A stretch of DNA of 64,000 nt from Pustulibacterium marinum (GCF_900116665.1 NZ_FPBK01000004.1:156246-220245), one strand, 5' to 3'. Positions 10,567 through 20,468 are shown, numbered from the stretch's first letter. Numbers and translations: made by a program. Notes: generated from the letters alone by a model not told the origin.

Positions 10567-11943
10567 CTAATTCTCTAAAACTTTGTACTCATAAGGAGCT
10601 AGCGAAATGGTATTGGAAATGGTTTCGGAAGTTCCGGTAAATGCATCAGACCAAGTTTCTGTTGCCAAATTAGTCGGGACCACATATGAAGTTTCTGTAT
10701 TGGTTACGTTTCCTAAAACCCATACCATTTTGCCATCTTTTTCCATGGTAAAAGCACAAATAGCGCTGGAACTATATCCATTGTAATTTCCTGTTTTTAG
10801 TGCTTCGGTATTTTCCCTGAAAGCAATAATATCTTTGTATTCTTCTAACATGTCATAATCAATATTCGACCAATCGATAGGGTTTTCACTGAAATAATCT
10901 ATCTGCTGATCGTACCCAATTTCCTGAGCATTGTAAATCATCGGAATCGATTTCATATAGGCAGCCAACACAAAAGCAACCATAGAACCTTCTTTGCCAC
11001 CAAACAGTTGTAGCGGAGTTCCGTCTGAAAGGTTCACGTCGTGGTTTGTGGTATACCTTACTACTCTATCTTCATTGTTATACACCTGCGCATATTCTGT
11101 CGCATTGGAATCTTGAAGCGTAGTTGCCGGTTCTCCATCTCCAAACACATATTCTAAGTTTGAAAAGAAGTTGAATCCGAAGATATAATCAAATCCAGCA
11201 TGAAAATGAGCACTATCACTACCTTCTGCCAACATGATGATTTCCTGATCTTTGATGGGGCGTAATGCATTGATCGCTTGTGTCCAAAACGTATCTGGAA
11301 CAGCATCTGCATAATCACATCTAAAACCGTCTACATTGGCATTGTACAACCAATACGCCATAGCATCGATCATCCCTGCTTTCATTTCCTCATTTTCAAA
11401 ATCAAGTTGGGCTACATCAGTATACACCGTATTTGGAGGCGAAATAATGTTTCCTTCTTCGTCTTGTAAATACCAATCAGGGTGTTCGGTAATCCAATTG
11501 TTATCCCACGCAGTGTGGTTGGCAACCCAGTCTAGAACAACTGCTAAGCCCATTTCGTGAGCAGCGTCTACCAGGGAACGTAAATCTTCTAAGGTACCAA
11601 AATCGGGATTCACTTCTTTGTAATTTTTCACTGCGTAAGGTGAGTTCACAGAGTTCACCGTGCCCACAGGATAAATAGGCATCAAATACACCACATTAGC
11701 TCCTAAAGCTTTGATATGACCTAATTTTTCCTGAACACCTTGCAGCTTGGTTTCATCGCTAAATGCTCTAATGTTTACCTGATAAATAATAGCATCTTCT
11801 TTGGAAGGCATGGCAGCAAACGGTTCTCCATATTGCTCATATCCAAAATTTTGTGTTGTTGTATTGGCATCATCGTCTGACTGGCAAGCGGTAAAGTTTA
11901 CCATACAAACGGCCATCATTATATTTAAAAATAGTTTCTTCAT
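10567..11943 (-). CDS. GH13 alpha-amylase family lipoprotein (SusG-like)
   Basis: A 458-residue lipoprotein (lipobox FTAC, Cys20). The residues after the Cys, QSDDD, resemble the acidic surface-export signal of Bacteroidota lipoproteins, so it probably sits on the cell surface. Four GH13 motifs are clear: DWVANH (138-143), GFRCDYAD with nucleophile Asp210, MLAEGSD with acid/base Glu240, and TTNHD with the third catalytic Asp302. It would cleave alpha-1,4 glucans outside the cell for uptake by the SusCD pair upstream. It is compact: I see no inserted starch-binding domain of the SusG CBM58 type, and starch binding may rest on the SusE-like partner. It follows susE by 11 bases. Confidence 0.92.
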   Translation of the reverse strand: MKKLFLNIMMAVCMVNFTACQSDDDANTTTQNFGYEQYGEPFAAMPSKEDAIIYQVNIRAFSDETKLQGVQEKLGHIKALGANVVYLMPIYPVGTVNSVNSPYAVKNYKEVNPDFGTLEDLRSLVDAAHEMGLAVVLDWVANHTAWDNNWITEHPDWYLQDEEGNIISPPNTVYTDVAQLDFENEEMKAGMIDAMAYWLYNANVDGFRCDYADAVPDTFWTQAINALRPIKDQEIIMLAEGSDSAHFHAGFDYIFGFNFFSNLEYVFGDGEPATTLQDSNATEYAQVYNNEDRVVRYTTNHDVNLSDGTPLQLFGGKEGSMVAFVLAAYMKSIPMIYNAQEIGYDQQIDYFSENPIDWSNIDYDMLEEYKDIIAFRENTEALKTGNYNGYSSSAICAFTMEKDGKMVWVLGNVTNTETSYVVPTNLATETWSDAFTGTSETISNTISLAPYEYKVLEN

Positions 11944-11954
11944 TGTCTTCTTTT

Positions 11955-13037
11955 TTATTGCGCTATCACAGAATAGGTTGCTGTTTCGGGAGCATTTGGG
12001 TCTACTACAAAAGTTACTGTATACGTACCCGGTTCTAAAATGGTATGTGCTCCTGGATTATCTAAATACACGAGTGCATCTGTGATTTCGCCACTGTTTC
12101 CATCCTCTGTTCCGTAGTTGATTGTCCATTCATTATTCAATCTAAATTTCAATGCTCCGGCATTCAAATCACCTGAAAATGTCCATTGTTGGTTTTGATA
12201 ATCGTACACCATATCGGTATCGGCATCCCAACCGTCTGGAGTAGCCGGACCAATAATTCCCCAAGAATACGCGGTTGCCGTAAAGGTCATGGTATTGGTA
12301 TTCACCGTTAGCATATATGAACCAGCTACTGGAACTGAAAGATTGCTTGTATCGTTTGCCAAGGCGAAATTTCCGTTAGCATCATAGCCATACGAAATAT
12401 CCCAATTAGGCTCAGGAGTAATTTTAAACTCTAAACCAAGCTCTTCCGGAAAGGTTACAAAACCTTGATACACTCCCGATTCTACTTCGTTTAAAACCGC
12501 AGCAGAAGCAGGATCCCATCCTTGATAAGCTCCGGGAACATACAATTGTCCGGCCAATACTTCCGGCGTAAAAGGTGTTACCGAAATAGCGATTGGATTG
12601 GAATACACATATCTATCCATATACGCTTCTACACGCACAAATACTTCACTTGCCACATCAGCTGGTAAACCAAGCTCGGTTGCAATAGTATTCAATTCAC
12701 TTCCGCTAAATTGTTTACTCAACACATCACCACCCACCGTAATACGTTGAGCATTATCCCAAGCAGTTTCGCCATAAATATCAGCTTCGGTATCAATGGC
12801 TAAGGTGTAGGTTACCTGCGCATCAATATGGTAGACAACTTCTTCCCATGAAAAAGCTACTACGGGTTCATACGTATTCTCTTCGGAAAGTATAATTTCT
12901 GTTGCCGAAGTTTGTATTTCTGCAGGAAAACTAAGTGCCGCTAACATGGTAAGTTCGGCATCGTCTTCGCAAGCCATTCCTGAAAATACAAGAATTGCCA
13001 GCATTAGTATTTTTTGAATATTGTTTTTCATCATCAT
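11955..13037 (-). CDS. susE: SusE-like outer-membrane starch-binding lipoprotein
   Basis: A 360-residue lipoprotein (signal ending in GMAC, then EDD). The N-terminal part is a SusE-type Ig-like domain (about residues 30-150), followed by two beta-rich SusE/SusF starch-binding modules with aromatic clusters: PGAYQGWDPASAA near 180, and GPATPDGWDADTDM and FRLNNEWTINYG near 265-310. These usually bind starch helices through stacked Trp/Tyr residues at the cell surface. A start 42 bases further up is possible but would lie inside the susD end. The triple Met at 13037-13031, just before the hydrophobic stretch and 4 bases after the susD stop, is the better start. It is one of five tightly packed genes. 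Confidence 0.85.
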   Translation of the reverse strand: MMMKNNIQKILMLAILVFSGMACEDDAELTMLAALSFPAEIQTSATEIILSEENTYEPVVAFSWEEVVYHIDAQVTYTLAIDTEADIYGETAWDNAQRITVGGDVLSKQFSGSELNTIATELGLPADVASEVFVRVEAYMDRYVYSNPIAISVTPFTPEVLAGQLYVPGAYQGWDPASAAVLNEVESGVYQGFVTFPEELGLEFKITPEPNWDISYGYDANGNFALANDTSNLSVPVAGSYMLTVNTNTMTFTATAYSWGIIGPATPDGWDADTDMVYDYQNQQWTFSGDLNAGALKFRLNNEWTINYGTEDGNSGEITDALVYLDNPGAHTILEPGTYTVTFVVDPNAPETATYSVIAQ

Positions 13038-13041
13038 TGCT

Positions 13042-14535
13042 TTAATATCCCGGATTTTGTGTAAGGTTTGAGTTGGCATTCAAAGCCGAGGTTGGAATAG
13101 GAAACAACGTTCTGTATTCTGAAGAAGCTCCTCTAAAATCATTCGCTTCTAAGAACGTTCCAAAACGAATCATGTCTTGTCTTCTGTGTCCTTCCCAATT
13201 CAATTCAAAACCTCTTTCATCATAAATATCTTCTAAGGTGGGATTGGCATTCAACGCCTCTAATCCGGCTCTGGTTCTAATAGCATCTACCATTGGTTTT
13301 GCGGAGGCTGCATCGCCTAAACGGGCATAACATTCGGCTTTCATCAATACAATATCAGCATAGCGATAGATAGGAAAATCGTTGGAAGCTCCACCGCCGT
13401 CCATGGTTCCCGCTGGGTAAAATTTTAAATTACGAACTCCAGCTTGTGGCGCTGCTCCAGGATCGTCTAAAGAAGAAACTGTAGTTGTATAATTGGTACC
13501 CCCTGGTTGTTCGCCAAAAATAAATTGTCTTCTACGAATATCATTTTCATCATATTTAGAAAAGAATGCTTCTGGCACAATAGTTCCGTTCCAACCACTA
13601 TATCCAAAAACAGCTTGCGCATGCGGACCGTATAAACTTCTGATTCCGTAGATGTTTCTGGAAACAACATTAACCGAAGCGTACATTCCTAAAATGGTTT
13701 CGTCTTCCGGTAAATCATCTCCAAATAATTCATAGTACGAAGAACCTAAAGGATTTTCCTCATTAGCTTCTGAGCTATGCAATGAAAATCCGCCTTCATC
13801 AACTACTTGACAAGCCGCTAAACATTCTGCCCAGCGAGATGTCCCTGTATATACTTCGGCATTTAAATACACTTTGGCTAAAAGCGTGTACCCTGCCCAA
13901 CGGTTGAATCGACCGTAATATTCGCCTCCTTTAGAACCCGAAAGCGCATCTACATTTGCCGTTAGTTCTGAAACTACAAAGTTGTACACCTCTTCTCTGC
14001 TCGCTTGCGGAATTTGATCTACCGTACTATTGTTTTCAGTATAAAACGGAACGTCTCCAAAATCATCCATCAACAAATAGTAAAAGAATGCTCTTAACAC
14101 TTTTGCTTCTGCTATTTTAGCTTCATCGGCTTCAGCATTTTCCAATTGTTCTACCGCTAGATTTGCACTATAAATAGCACTGTATAACCAATTCCAGGTA
14201 TTGGTGATCAAGGCATCGCTTGGCAACCATTGGTGCTTGTACAAACGCGCAAAATCTAACTGCCAATCGCCAGTATTACGGTGCGGAATTACCTGTTCAT
14301 CGGCACACATAGAGTTTAAATCGTACCAACCATTGTCGGCACCAGCATAACCAACACCTCCCCAATTACCAGCAACTTGCGCATAAACTGCTGCCAGAGC
14401 CACATCTGAACCCTCGGGCGTACCGTAAAAGTCGTCTGCCTGATACTTATCGTATACGGTTTCGGAAACATCGGTACACGAAGTAGCCATCAATAGCCCG
14501 AAACAACCTATAAAGAATAGTTTTATATTTTTCAT
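13042..14535 (-). CDS. susD: SusD/RagB outer-membrane glycan-binding lipoprotein (starch PUL)
   Basis: A 497-residue SusD-family lipoprotein with a lipobox at MATSC. Alpha-helical TPR-like segments in the N-terminal half carry the typical LRAFFYYLLMDDFGDVPF signature near residue 145. The C-terminal RagB/SusD part has the motif YADIVLMKAECYARLGD and ends in the standard FPIPTSALNANSNLTQNPGY tail. It caps the SusC barrel and delivers malto-oligosaccharides. It starts 9 bases after susC and ends 4 bases before susE, so the complex is made from one mRNA. Confidence 0.95.
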   Translation of the reverse strand: MKNIKLFFIGCFGLLMATSCTDVSETVYDKYQADDFYGTPEGSDVALAAVYAQVAGNWGGVGYAGADNGWYDLNSMCADEQVIPHRNTGDWQLDFARLYKHQWLPSDALITNTWNWLYSAIYSANLAVEQLENAEADEAKIAEAKVLRAFFYYLLMDDFGDVPFYTENNSTVDQIPQASREEVYNFVVSELTANVDALSGSKGGEYYGRFNRWAGYTLLAKVYLNAEVYTGTSRWAECLAACQVVDEGGFSLHSSEANEENPLGSSYYELFGDDLPEDETILGMYASVNVVSRNIYGIRSLYGPHAQAVFGYSGWNGTIVPEAFFSKYDENDIRRRQFIFGEQPGGTNYTTTVSSLDDPGAAPQAGVRNLKFYPAGTMDGGGASNDFPIYRYADIVLMKAECYARLGDAASAKPMVDAIRTRAGLEALNANPTLEDIYDERGFELNWEGHRRQDMIRFGTFLEANDFRGASSEYRTLFPIPTSALNANSNLTQNPGY

Positions 14536-14544
14536 GATTCTGTT

Positions 14545-17500
14545 CTAATTCAATTTTACATTAAGCCCTAACACAAAGCTTCTGGTTCTTGGATAAATAC
14601 CGTAATCGCTACCAAAACCATTACCACCGCTCATATTCAGTTCCGGATCCATTCCTGAATAATCTGTGATCAACAGTAAATTGGTTCCTGTTAAGGATAC
14701 GCGAACCGACTCTACGTATTTGAGTTTTTCCATAGGGAATGTGTAGCCTGCAGTTACGTTTTCCAAACGAATAAAATCACCATCTTCTAACCATAAATCC
14801 GAAGCATACTGAGACGTATACATGTCTAATTCTGCTGCACTTTGTAGTAAGTTTGACTTACCAATGTTTTCGGTATAACTCAACGTAGAATTTAAAGCGT
14901 TGTAGATTTTATTACCTCCAGAACCTCTCCAGGTCATCGCCATATCAAAATTCTTGTAGATGAATGTTGGATTGAATGCAAAAGTGTAAGTAGGCAAAGC
15001 CGATCCTTGTAACATACGGTCCGGACTTTCATTTCCTTGATCTATGATTCCATCGCCATTCACATCTTGAACGGTTTCGGCATTTGAACTGTCTTTTCCG
15101 GTGTGGTGTAAAATATTGAAACTACCAATAGCCTCTCCTTCTATTAAATATGAATTGGTTCCCCACGGTACATAATCAGTATTCAACGGCACTCCGTTGA
15201 TGCTTCCGCTAAGACTCAATACTTCGTTGCGTAATAAAGACACATTTCCGTTCAACGTCAAGGTCATATCAGCCTTGTCAATTAAATCATATCCAACCGA
15301 AAATTCTAAACCTTCGTTTCTGATGCTTCCCACATTCGCTTTGATAGTTCCGTATGGAAATGGCGGTTGTGGCACCGTGTAATCGAACAATAAATTATCT
15401 GTTGTGGCAGTAAACGCATCGATGGTAGCTCTGAAACGGTTATCGAACATCGCAAAATCGATTCCCACATTGGTTTGCTTTTTAGTTTCCCAACGTAAAT
15501 CGGCATTTGCATTTTGTATAATAGCAAAGTTGGTAATCTGTTCACCTCCAAAATAAGTAACGCCGTTGCTACTCACCAAAGACAAAGATCCCTGTGGATA
15601 CAAACCTTGCTGATTTCCTGTAACTCCGTACCCCGCTCTTACTTTGAAAGCGCTGAATGTTTTTTGATTTTGCATGAATGACTCCTGATCTACCTGCCAC
15701 GCCACAGATGCAGAAGGGAAATTACCCCATTTGTGATTTTCTCCAAAAACCGAAGAACCATCTCTACGCAAACTCACCGTTAGCAAGTATTTATTTTTGA
15801 AATCATAATTAACACGACCTAAGAACGAAACCAACGTTCTGTCGTTTTTATAAGATGAAAGATCGCCGGATCTTACGTCTGACAGATCACCTTGTTGCAA
15901 AGCATTGTAGGTAGTAATATCATTAAAGAAACCTCTTGCCTGTGCATAATTTCCTTGATAGGTTTGATTTTGCCACTCGTACAACACTAAGGCATTGATG
16001 CTATGATCGCCAAACAAGTTCTTATACGTTAAACTGGCATTGGTAAGTTTTTCATCTTGTCGGCTATTGCTAATGTTTGCAAAACCACCCTGATCTATAG
16101 CATTGGCGCTTGTAGAAGCCACCGGAAGGAAAAAACCGTTGGTGTAACTTGTTTTTCGCCAGCTTCCAAACCAACTTGCCGTTAATCCGGTTACAATATT
16201 CAAATCGGCTCTTAAACTACCGAATAAATTATCTTGTTGAGATTCGTTCACCACAGTTTCTGAAACAGCATACGGATTCAAATATTGAAAAACATTTGGG
16301 TCTGTAAAATAACTTCCATCTGCATTATACACCGGGTCTGTAGGACGCATAATATAGGCGTTGGTAATTAAATTTGAAGTAAACGCAGCTGTACCAATAC
16401 TTTGCACCGTACCTGTATTATTTACCACGCCACTATTCAAATTATAGGTTAAGGTTAGGTTATCATCCAACGCCTTTTGAGTAGCCTGTAATTTGGCAAT
16501 GTATTTTTTGTTATTGCTATTAATCACAACACCGTCTTGCAAAATAGCACTCACGGACGCACGGTAATTGAATTTTTCAACACCGCCTCCAAAAGAAAGT
16601 GTGTGGTTTTGGGTAACGCCCGTTCTGGTTAAAATCCCGTACCAATCGGTATTAGCACCATGATTTGCCGATGCCGGCACTCCGTTTAATTGCGCTTGTT
16701 CCCACCATTGCGAAGCGCTCATCATGTCTAATTTATTCGGAATAAAATCAATAGATGTGGTTCCAGAATACTGCACGGTTGTAGTTCCTGCTTTACTCTT
16801 TTTGGTACTTACAATGATCACCCCGGCAGCACCACGAGAACCGTAAACCGCGGTAGCCGAAGCATCTTTTAAAATATCAATCGACTGAATTTCACTAGGC
16901 GGAATTTGATTTAATAAATCCATATTCCCCTGAATTCCATCTACTACTACCAACGGATCGTTCCCTCCTATTAAAGAAGAAATACCTCTAATACGTACCG
17001 ATGGCGATCCGCCTGGTTCGCTCCCGGTTTGCGTAATGTTTACCCCAGCAGCTTTCCCCGAAATTAATTGTAACGGATTGGTAATTGCGCCTTGGTTCAT
17101 GTCCTTTTCACTTACCGAAGCCACTGCTCCCGTAACATCTTTTTTCTTGGCCGTACCATACCCAACCAATACCACTTCTTCCAGTGTATTGTCGGCAGGC
17201 TCTAGTTGAATAGTTCCTAAATCTGCTGATGCTGCAACTTCCTTTTCTTTGTATCCTAAAAAACTAATAACTACCACAGCATCTGAAGAAGTTACTGATA
17301 ACGAAAATTGACCATCCATATCGGAAGCCGTACCATTTGAAGTACCTTTTTCAATGATACTAGCGCCAGGTAATGGCGTTCCAAATTCATCTACTATGAC
17401 TCCTTCAACTTTATAACTTTGGAAAAAATAAGTCTTACTCTTGCCCGAAAAAGCAGTGGCTTGCTGCCCTCCAAGTAAGCAAAGTAGTAAAACACAAATG

Positions 17501-17592
17501 CCCCATCTCATCTTTACACTTAGCGTATACCGATGTGTTTTCTGTTTGTATTTTTTGTTATTTTTCATACTTAGGTATCGTGATTGTTTCAC
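14545..17592 (-). CDS. susC: SusC/RagA TonB-dependent transporter (starch PUL)
   Basis: A 1015-residue outer-membrane transporter. After a signal peptide (about residues 25-48) comes a carboxypeptidase-regulatory-like domain (VEGVIVDEFGTPLPGASI, about 60-130), the TonB-box/plug region (VVLVGYGTAKKKDVTGAVAS, then the conserved SIDILKDASATAVYGSRGA of SusC proteins) and a large beta-barrel that ends in an aromatic-rich strand. It would import malto-oligosaccharides into the periplasm with TonB energy. It is the first gene of the starch operon. A second in-frame ATG at 17568 may be the real start. There is no STN domain, so control comes from the divergent SusR-like gene rather than an anti-sigma factor. 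Confidence 0.95.
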   Translation of the reverse strand: MKQSRYLSMKNNKKYKQKTHRYTLSVKMRWGICVLLLCLLGGQQATAFSGKSKTYFFQSYKVEGVIVDEFGTPLPGASIIEKGTSNGTASDMDGQFSLSVTSSDAVVVISFLGYKEKEVAASADLGTIQLEPADNTLEEVVLVGYGTAKKKDVTGAVASVSEKDMNQGAITNPLQLISGKAAGVNITQTGSEPGGSPSVRIRGISSLIGGNDPLVVVDGIQGNMDLLNQIPPSEIQSIDILKDASATAVYGSRGAAGVIIVSTKKSKAGTTTVQYSGTTSIDFIPNKLDMMSASQWWEQAQLNGVPASANHGANTDWYGILTRTGVTQNHTLSFGGGVEKFNYRASVSAILQDGVVINSNNKKYIAKLQATQKALDDNLTLTYNLNSGVVNNTGTVQSIGTAAFTSNLITNAYIMRPTDPVYNADGSYFTDPNVFQYLNPYAVSETVVNESQQDNLFGSLRADLNIVTGLTASWFGSWRKTSYTNGFFLPVASTSANAIDQGGFANISNSRQDEKLTNASLTYKNLFGDHSINALVLYEWQNQTYQGNYAQARGFFNDITTYNALQQGDLSDVRSGDLSSYKNDRTLVSFLGRVNYDFKNKYLLTVSLRRDGSSVFGENHKWGNFPSASVAWQVDQESFMQNQKTFSAFKVRAGYGVTGNQQGLYPQGSLSLVSSNGVTYFGGEQITNFAIIQNANADLRWETKKQTNVGIDFAMFDNRFRATIDAFTATTDNLLFDYTVPQPPFPYGTIKANVGSIRNEGLEFSVGYDLIDKADMTLTLNGNVSLLRNEVLSLSGSINGVPLNTDYVPWGTNSYLIEGEAIGSFNILHHTGKDSSNAETVQDVNGDGIIDQGNESPDRMLQGSALPTYTFAFNPTFIYKNFDMAMTWRGSGGNKIYNALNSTLSYTENIGKSNLLQSAAELDMYTSQYASDLWLEDGDFIRLENVTAGYTFPMEKLKYVESVRVSLTGTNLLLITDYSGMDPELNMSGGNGFGSDYGIYPRTRSFVLGLNVKLN

Positions 17593-17935
17593 GTAATTTG
17601 TTTGTTAAATAAGTATTGATAAACCGGTTATTAATGACAACTAAACGTCATTTATTAATGTTAACAGGCCAAAAGTAACTACAACGATGTAAGAGAAGAA
17701 GTGATTGAATTCAAAATCAAGATTATCAAACAGCAATAAAACATATAAAAAACTATTAATCAATAAACTGTATAATTTAACACTGTTTAAAAATCAAACT
17801 GTTTTTTTGACAAATCGAGGTCGTTTTTAGTGGTTTTCAACGGTCATTTCGTTATTTCGTAATAAATATTTCGTAAAATTGTGTCGTTATTTTAGCAGAT
17901 TCGCAATCTGAATATCATCCTTAGCATTTAGATAT
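17593..17935. promoter_or_regulatory. Divergent susC/SusR-like regulator intergenic region
   Basis: A 343-base gap between two divergent genes. On the minus strand, TACTTTTG (17677-17670) matches the Bacteroidota -7 consensus TAnnTTTG and would give susC a leader of roughly 70 bases. I find no good -33 box. An inverted repeat AATGAC (17633-17638) / GTCATT (17647-17652) lies just downstream of that box. Nearer the regulator, a run of TCGT-containing repeats is clear: ATTTCGT at 17846, 17854 and 17868 (the first and third 22 bases apart), plus GTCGTT...TTTAG at 17820 and 17883. These are candidate operators. Confidence 0.45.
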
Positions 17936-19609
17936 ATGTTCAAAAAAATACAATTTCATTCCCCTAAACTCACTTTTAACATAGCTCGTTTACACAGCTG
18001 TTGTATTCTTTTAGCACTTATTTGTCTACAAGGATTTGCCTATCAGGTTGAAGAAAATTATGAAGCACTCGATGCTGAACTATCTAACAGGAATGAATAT
18101 GTTAATGAAAAGTACACTCACATTCAAGAATTAAAAGACAAGGCTAACAGATTGCTTTTGGCATCTAATGACGAAGCGCTGTACACTACCTATGTAAATT
18201 TGTATGAAGCCTACAGCTCTTTTCAGTTTGATTCGGCTTATTACTTTTTAGACAAGGCCAAAGTAACTGCTAAAACGATTGGAGATTCTTTAAAAATTCA
18301 ACAAATAAAAATTAAAGAAGGCTTTGTTTTAATGTCGTCCGGACTATTCAAAGAAGCTATTGATACGCTTAATACGATTACCGTTACAAACCTAAACAAA
18401 GCGTTAAAGTTTGATTATTACGCCGTAAAAGCCCGTACATTTTATGATTTAGCCGACTATACTGCTGATGGACGATTTAGCATTACCTATACCCGCTACG
18501 GCAACAAACTACTCGATTCCGCATTGCAGTTTACATCAAAAACTGCGCAAAATTATTGGAGTACTATTGGACTTAAACACATTCGACAACAAGAATGGGA
18601 CAAGGCCGAACATGCTTTTACACACCTCATCAATGCGTTTTCGTTAGATCCTAAAACGTATGCCATCTCCGTTTCGTCCCTAGCCTATGTGTACGATGTA
18701 ATGGGTAAAGAAAACCTTTGCATAGACTACCTTATCAAAGCTGCCCTTACCGATGTAAAAGCGGCCATTAAAGAAACGGTAGCCCTTCGGGTACTGGCCA
18801 GTAAACTCTATGAAGAAGGAAAAATTGAAAAGGCCAATGCCTATATTAATATAGCTATGGAAGATGCTAATTTTTACAATGCACGCCACCGGAAAATGGC
18901 TATTTCATCTATTCTTCCTATTATTGAAAAAGCTCAAATATTAAAAACTGAAGAACAAAAACACCGACTTACTATAGCCGTTATAGCACTTTCTATACTA
19001 GCTGTAGCGGTGGTCATTTTTTTGATTATCATTTTTAAAAATTTAAAGGAAAGAAATGCTTCCAGAAAATCTTTGGCAGAAAATAACAAGAAACTGCAAG
19101 AACTAAACACACATCTTCGAGAAGCTGATAGCGTGAAACAAGAATACATTGCATATTTCCTGAGAGCATCTTCAGATTTCATAAAAAAGATAGATTACAT
19201 TCAAAAAAGTACGTTGCAGAAGATTATTACCAAACGACAAGATGAAGCTGTAAAAAGTTTGAAAAAATTGAGCGTTAAAAAAGAACGTACTATACTGTTT
19301 ACCCAATTTGATGAAATCTTTTTGAAACTCTTTCCCAACTTTAAACAAGAGTATTACAAACTTTTTCCTGAAACAGAAGAAACCATTTTAAAAGGTGAGA
19401 ATACTCTAAACACCGAAATGAGAATTTTTGCCTTATATCGTTTAGGAGTACAAGACAGTCATCAAGTAGCGGAATTTCTAGATTTATCTGTGGCTACCAT
19501 TTATACCTATAAAGCCCGAATAAAAAGTAGATCGTACTATAAAAAAGATTTTGAAGACCGTATTATGGCCATCAAACAACTGTATACCGACAATGCTGGT
19601 CTGGCTTAA
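17936..19609 (+). CDS. SusR-like membrane regulator (TPR, TM, C-terminal HTH)
   Basis: A 557-residue predicted inner-membrane regulator. After an N-terminal signal/hydrophobic segment (about residues 20-37) there is a periplasmic helical TPR-like region (about 40-320). One strong membrane helix follows (IAVIALSILAVAVVIFLIII, about 343-362), then a cytoplasmic coiled coil, and at the C-terminus a helix-turn-helix typical of the DUF6377/SusR group (LGVQDSHQVAEFLDLSVATI, about 500-520). SusR senses maltose or larger oligosaccharides in the periplasm and activates sus genes. Being divergent from susC, this protein most likely controls the starch operon and perhaps itself. It ends 8 bases from the convergent deformylase-like gene. 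Confidence 0.82.
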   Translation: MFKKIQFHSPKLTFNIARLHSCCILLALICLQGFAYQVEENYEALDAELSNRNEYVNEKYTHIQELKDKANRLLLASNDEALYTTYVNLYEAYSSFQFDSAYYFLDKAKVTAKTIGDSLKIQQIKIKEGFVLMSSGLFKEAIDTLNTITVTNLNKALKFDYYAVKARTFYDLADYTADGRFSITYTRYGNKLLDSALQFTSKTAQNYWSTIGLKHIRQQEWDKAEHAFTHLINAFSLDPKTYAISVSSLAYVYDVMGKENLCIDYLIKAALTDVKAAIKETVALRVLASKLYEEGKIEKANAYINIAMEDANFYNARHRKMAISSILPIIEKAQILKTEEQKHRLTIAVIALSILAVAVVIFLIIIFKNLKERNASRKSLAENNKKLQELNTHLREADSVKQEYIAYFLRASSDFIKKIDYIQKSTLQKIITKRQDEAVKSLKKLSVKKERTILFTQFDEIFLKLFPNFKQEYYKLFPETEETILKGENTLNTEMRIFALYRLGVQDSHQVAEFLDLSVATIYTYKARIKSRSYYKKDFEDRIMAIKQLYTDNAGLA

Positions 19610-19617
19610 AACGGCAA

Positions 19618-20364
19618 CTATTTGGTGCGTTTATGGTATTCGTTGAGGGTTTCCCCTACTTGATATCCTTCAATTAACAAGGGTAATTTTTTATCTGTGA
19701 TTTCAAAAAAAGGAAGCGTTCCGTTGTCTAGTTTTTTATCGAGTGCGGCTTTGGTTTCCAGCTGAGTGGCATGATCTAGATAGGTACCATTCAGTAAATG
19801 CCTGAATTCATGCTGAAAAATCACAGCGGCAAACCCGGTAAGTCTACCAGTTTGTAATTCGCCCTTTTCATTTTTGCACTTGTATTCTATCCAATCATAC
19901 GTTGCTACATTTCCTCTAGGTTTGCCATGAGCGCTTAGGCAACCGTGCCAAAAATTTCTTCGTTCAGTAGACACTTTCGTTATGGTTGGATTGATAAAAA
20001 CTTGCTTTTGTACAGGTCCCAACACCTTGTATCTGGGATTGCTTGCTTTGGCTTCAATGATAAAAATCTGCAAGCGTTTGCCCAACTGATTTGCTGCAAT
20101 GCCTACACCAGCTTTGTCTAGCATTACGGTGTACATATGCGCAATGTATTGGTGCAGAGCTTCTGTTCCAAATTCATCTTCCGTAATTTCTCTTGGCGGC
20201 AGGTATAACGCATTTTTATTTCGGCCTGCAGCATCTTTAGGAAGGTATTGCACTACTTTGGTAGTTTCTTTAGGAATCTCAAGCGTTAAGGCTGTATCGG
20301 TATGGCATCCGGATTGTAACATAAGCAAACAAAGTATAAAGACATTGGTGTATAATTTTCTCAT
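19618..20364 (-). CDS. Peptide deformylase-like protein with an export signal
   Basis: A 248-residue protein with all three peptide deformylase metal/active-site blocks: GVGIAANQLG (motif 1, near residue 87), HGCLSAHG (motif 2, with the metal Cys) and QHEFRHLLNG (motif 3, His-Glu-His). Two consensus positions differ: EGCLS has His for Glu, and QHExDH has Arg for Asp. The N-terminus MRKLYTNVFILCLLMLQSGC looks like a lipoprotein signal, which would place it outside the cytoplasm, where N-formyl-Met removal on ribosomes cannot be its job. It is therefore probably not the housekeeping def gene. It lies next to the GDPD gene but a terminator separates them. Its substrate is unknown. Confidence 0.75.
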   Translation of the reverse strand: MRKLYTNVFILCLLMLQSGCHTDTALTLEIPKETTKVVQYLPKDAAGRNKNALYLPPREITEDEFGTEALHQYIAHMYTVMLDKAGVGIAANQLGKRLQIFIIEAKASNPRYKVLGPVQKQVFINPTITKVSTERRNFWHGCLSAHGKPRGNVATYDWIEYKCKNEKGELQTGRLTGFAAVIFQHEFRHLLNGTYLDHATQLETKAALDKKLDNGTLPFFEITDKKLPLLIEGYQVGETLNEYHKRTK

Positions 20365-20437
20365 GGCATTTGGTTTTGAAAAATCAAACTTCTGTCAATA
20401 TAAGAAAATTCTTAAACTATCAACAACTTACTATGTC

Positions 20438-20468
20438 ATAAAAAAAGCGTAGTGGAATCACTACGCTT
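20438..20468 (-). terminator. Rho-independent terminator after the GDPD gene
   Basis: A perfect 10-bp stem, AAGCGTAGTG (20445-20454) with CACTACGCTT (20459-20468), and a four-base loop. On the minus strand the stem is followed by a run of T (complement of 20438-20446). It lies 80 bases past the GDPD stop and upstream of the deformylase-like gene, so it ends the phosphodiester operon. Confidence 0.85.

Noticed and set aside
19618-20364. Annotation as the housekeeping def gene
   Set aside because: The export-type leader and two changed motif residues do not fit a ribosome-associated cytoplasmic enzyme.
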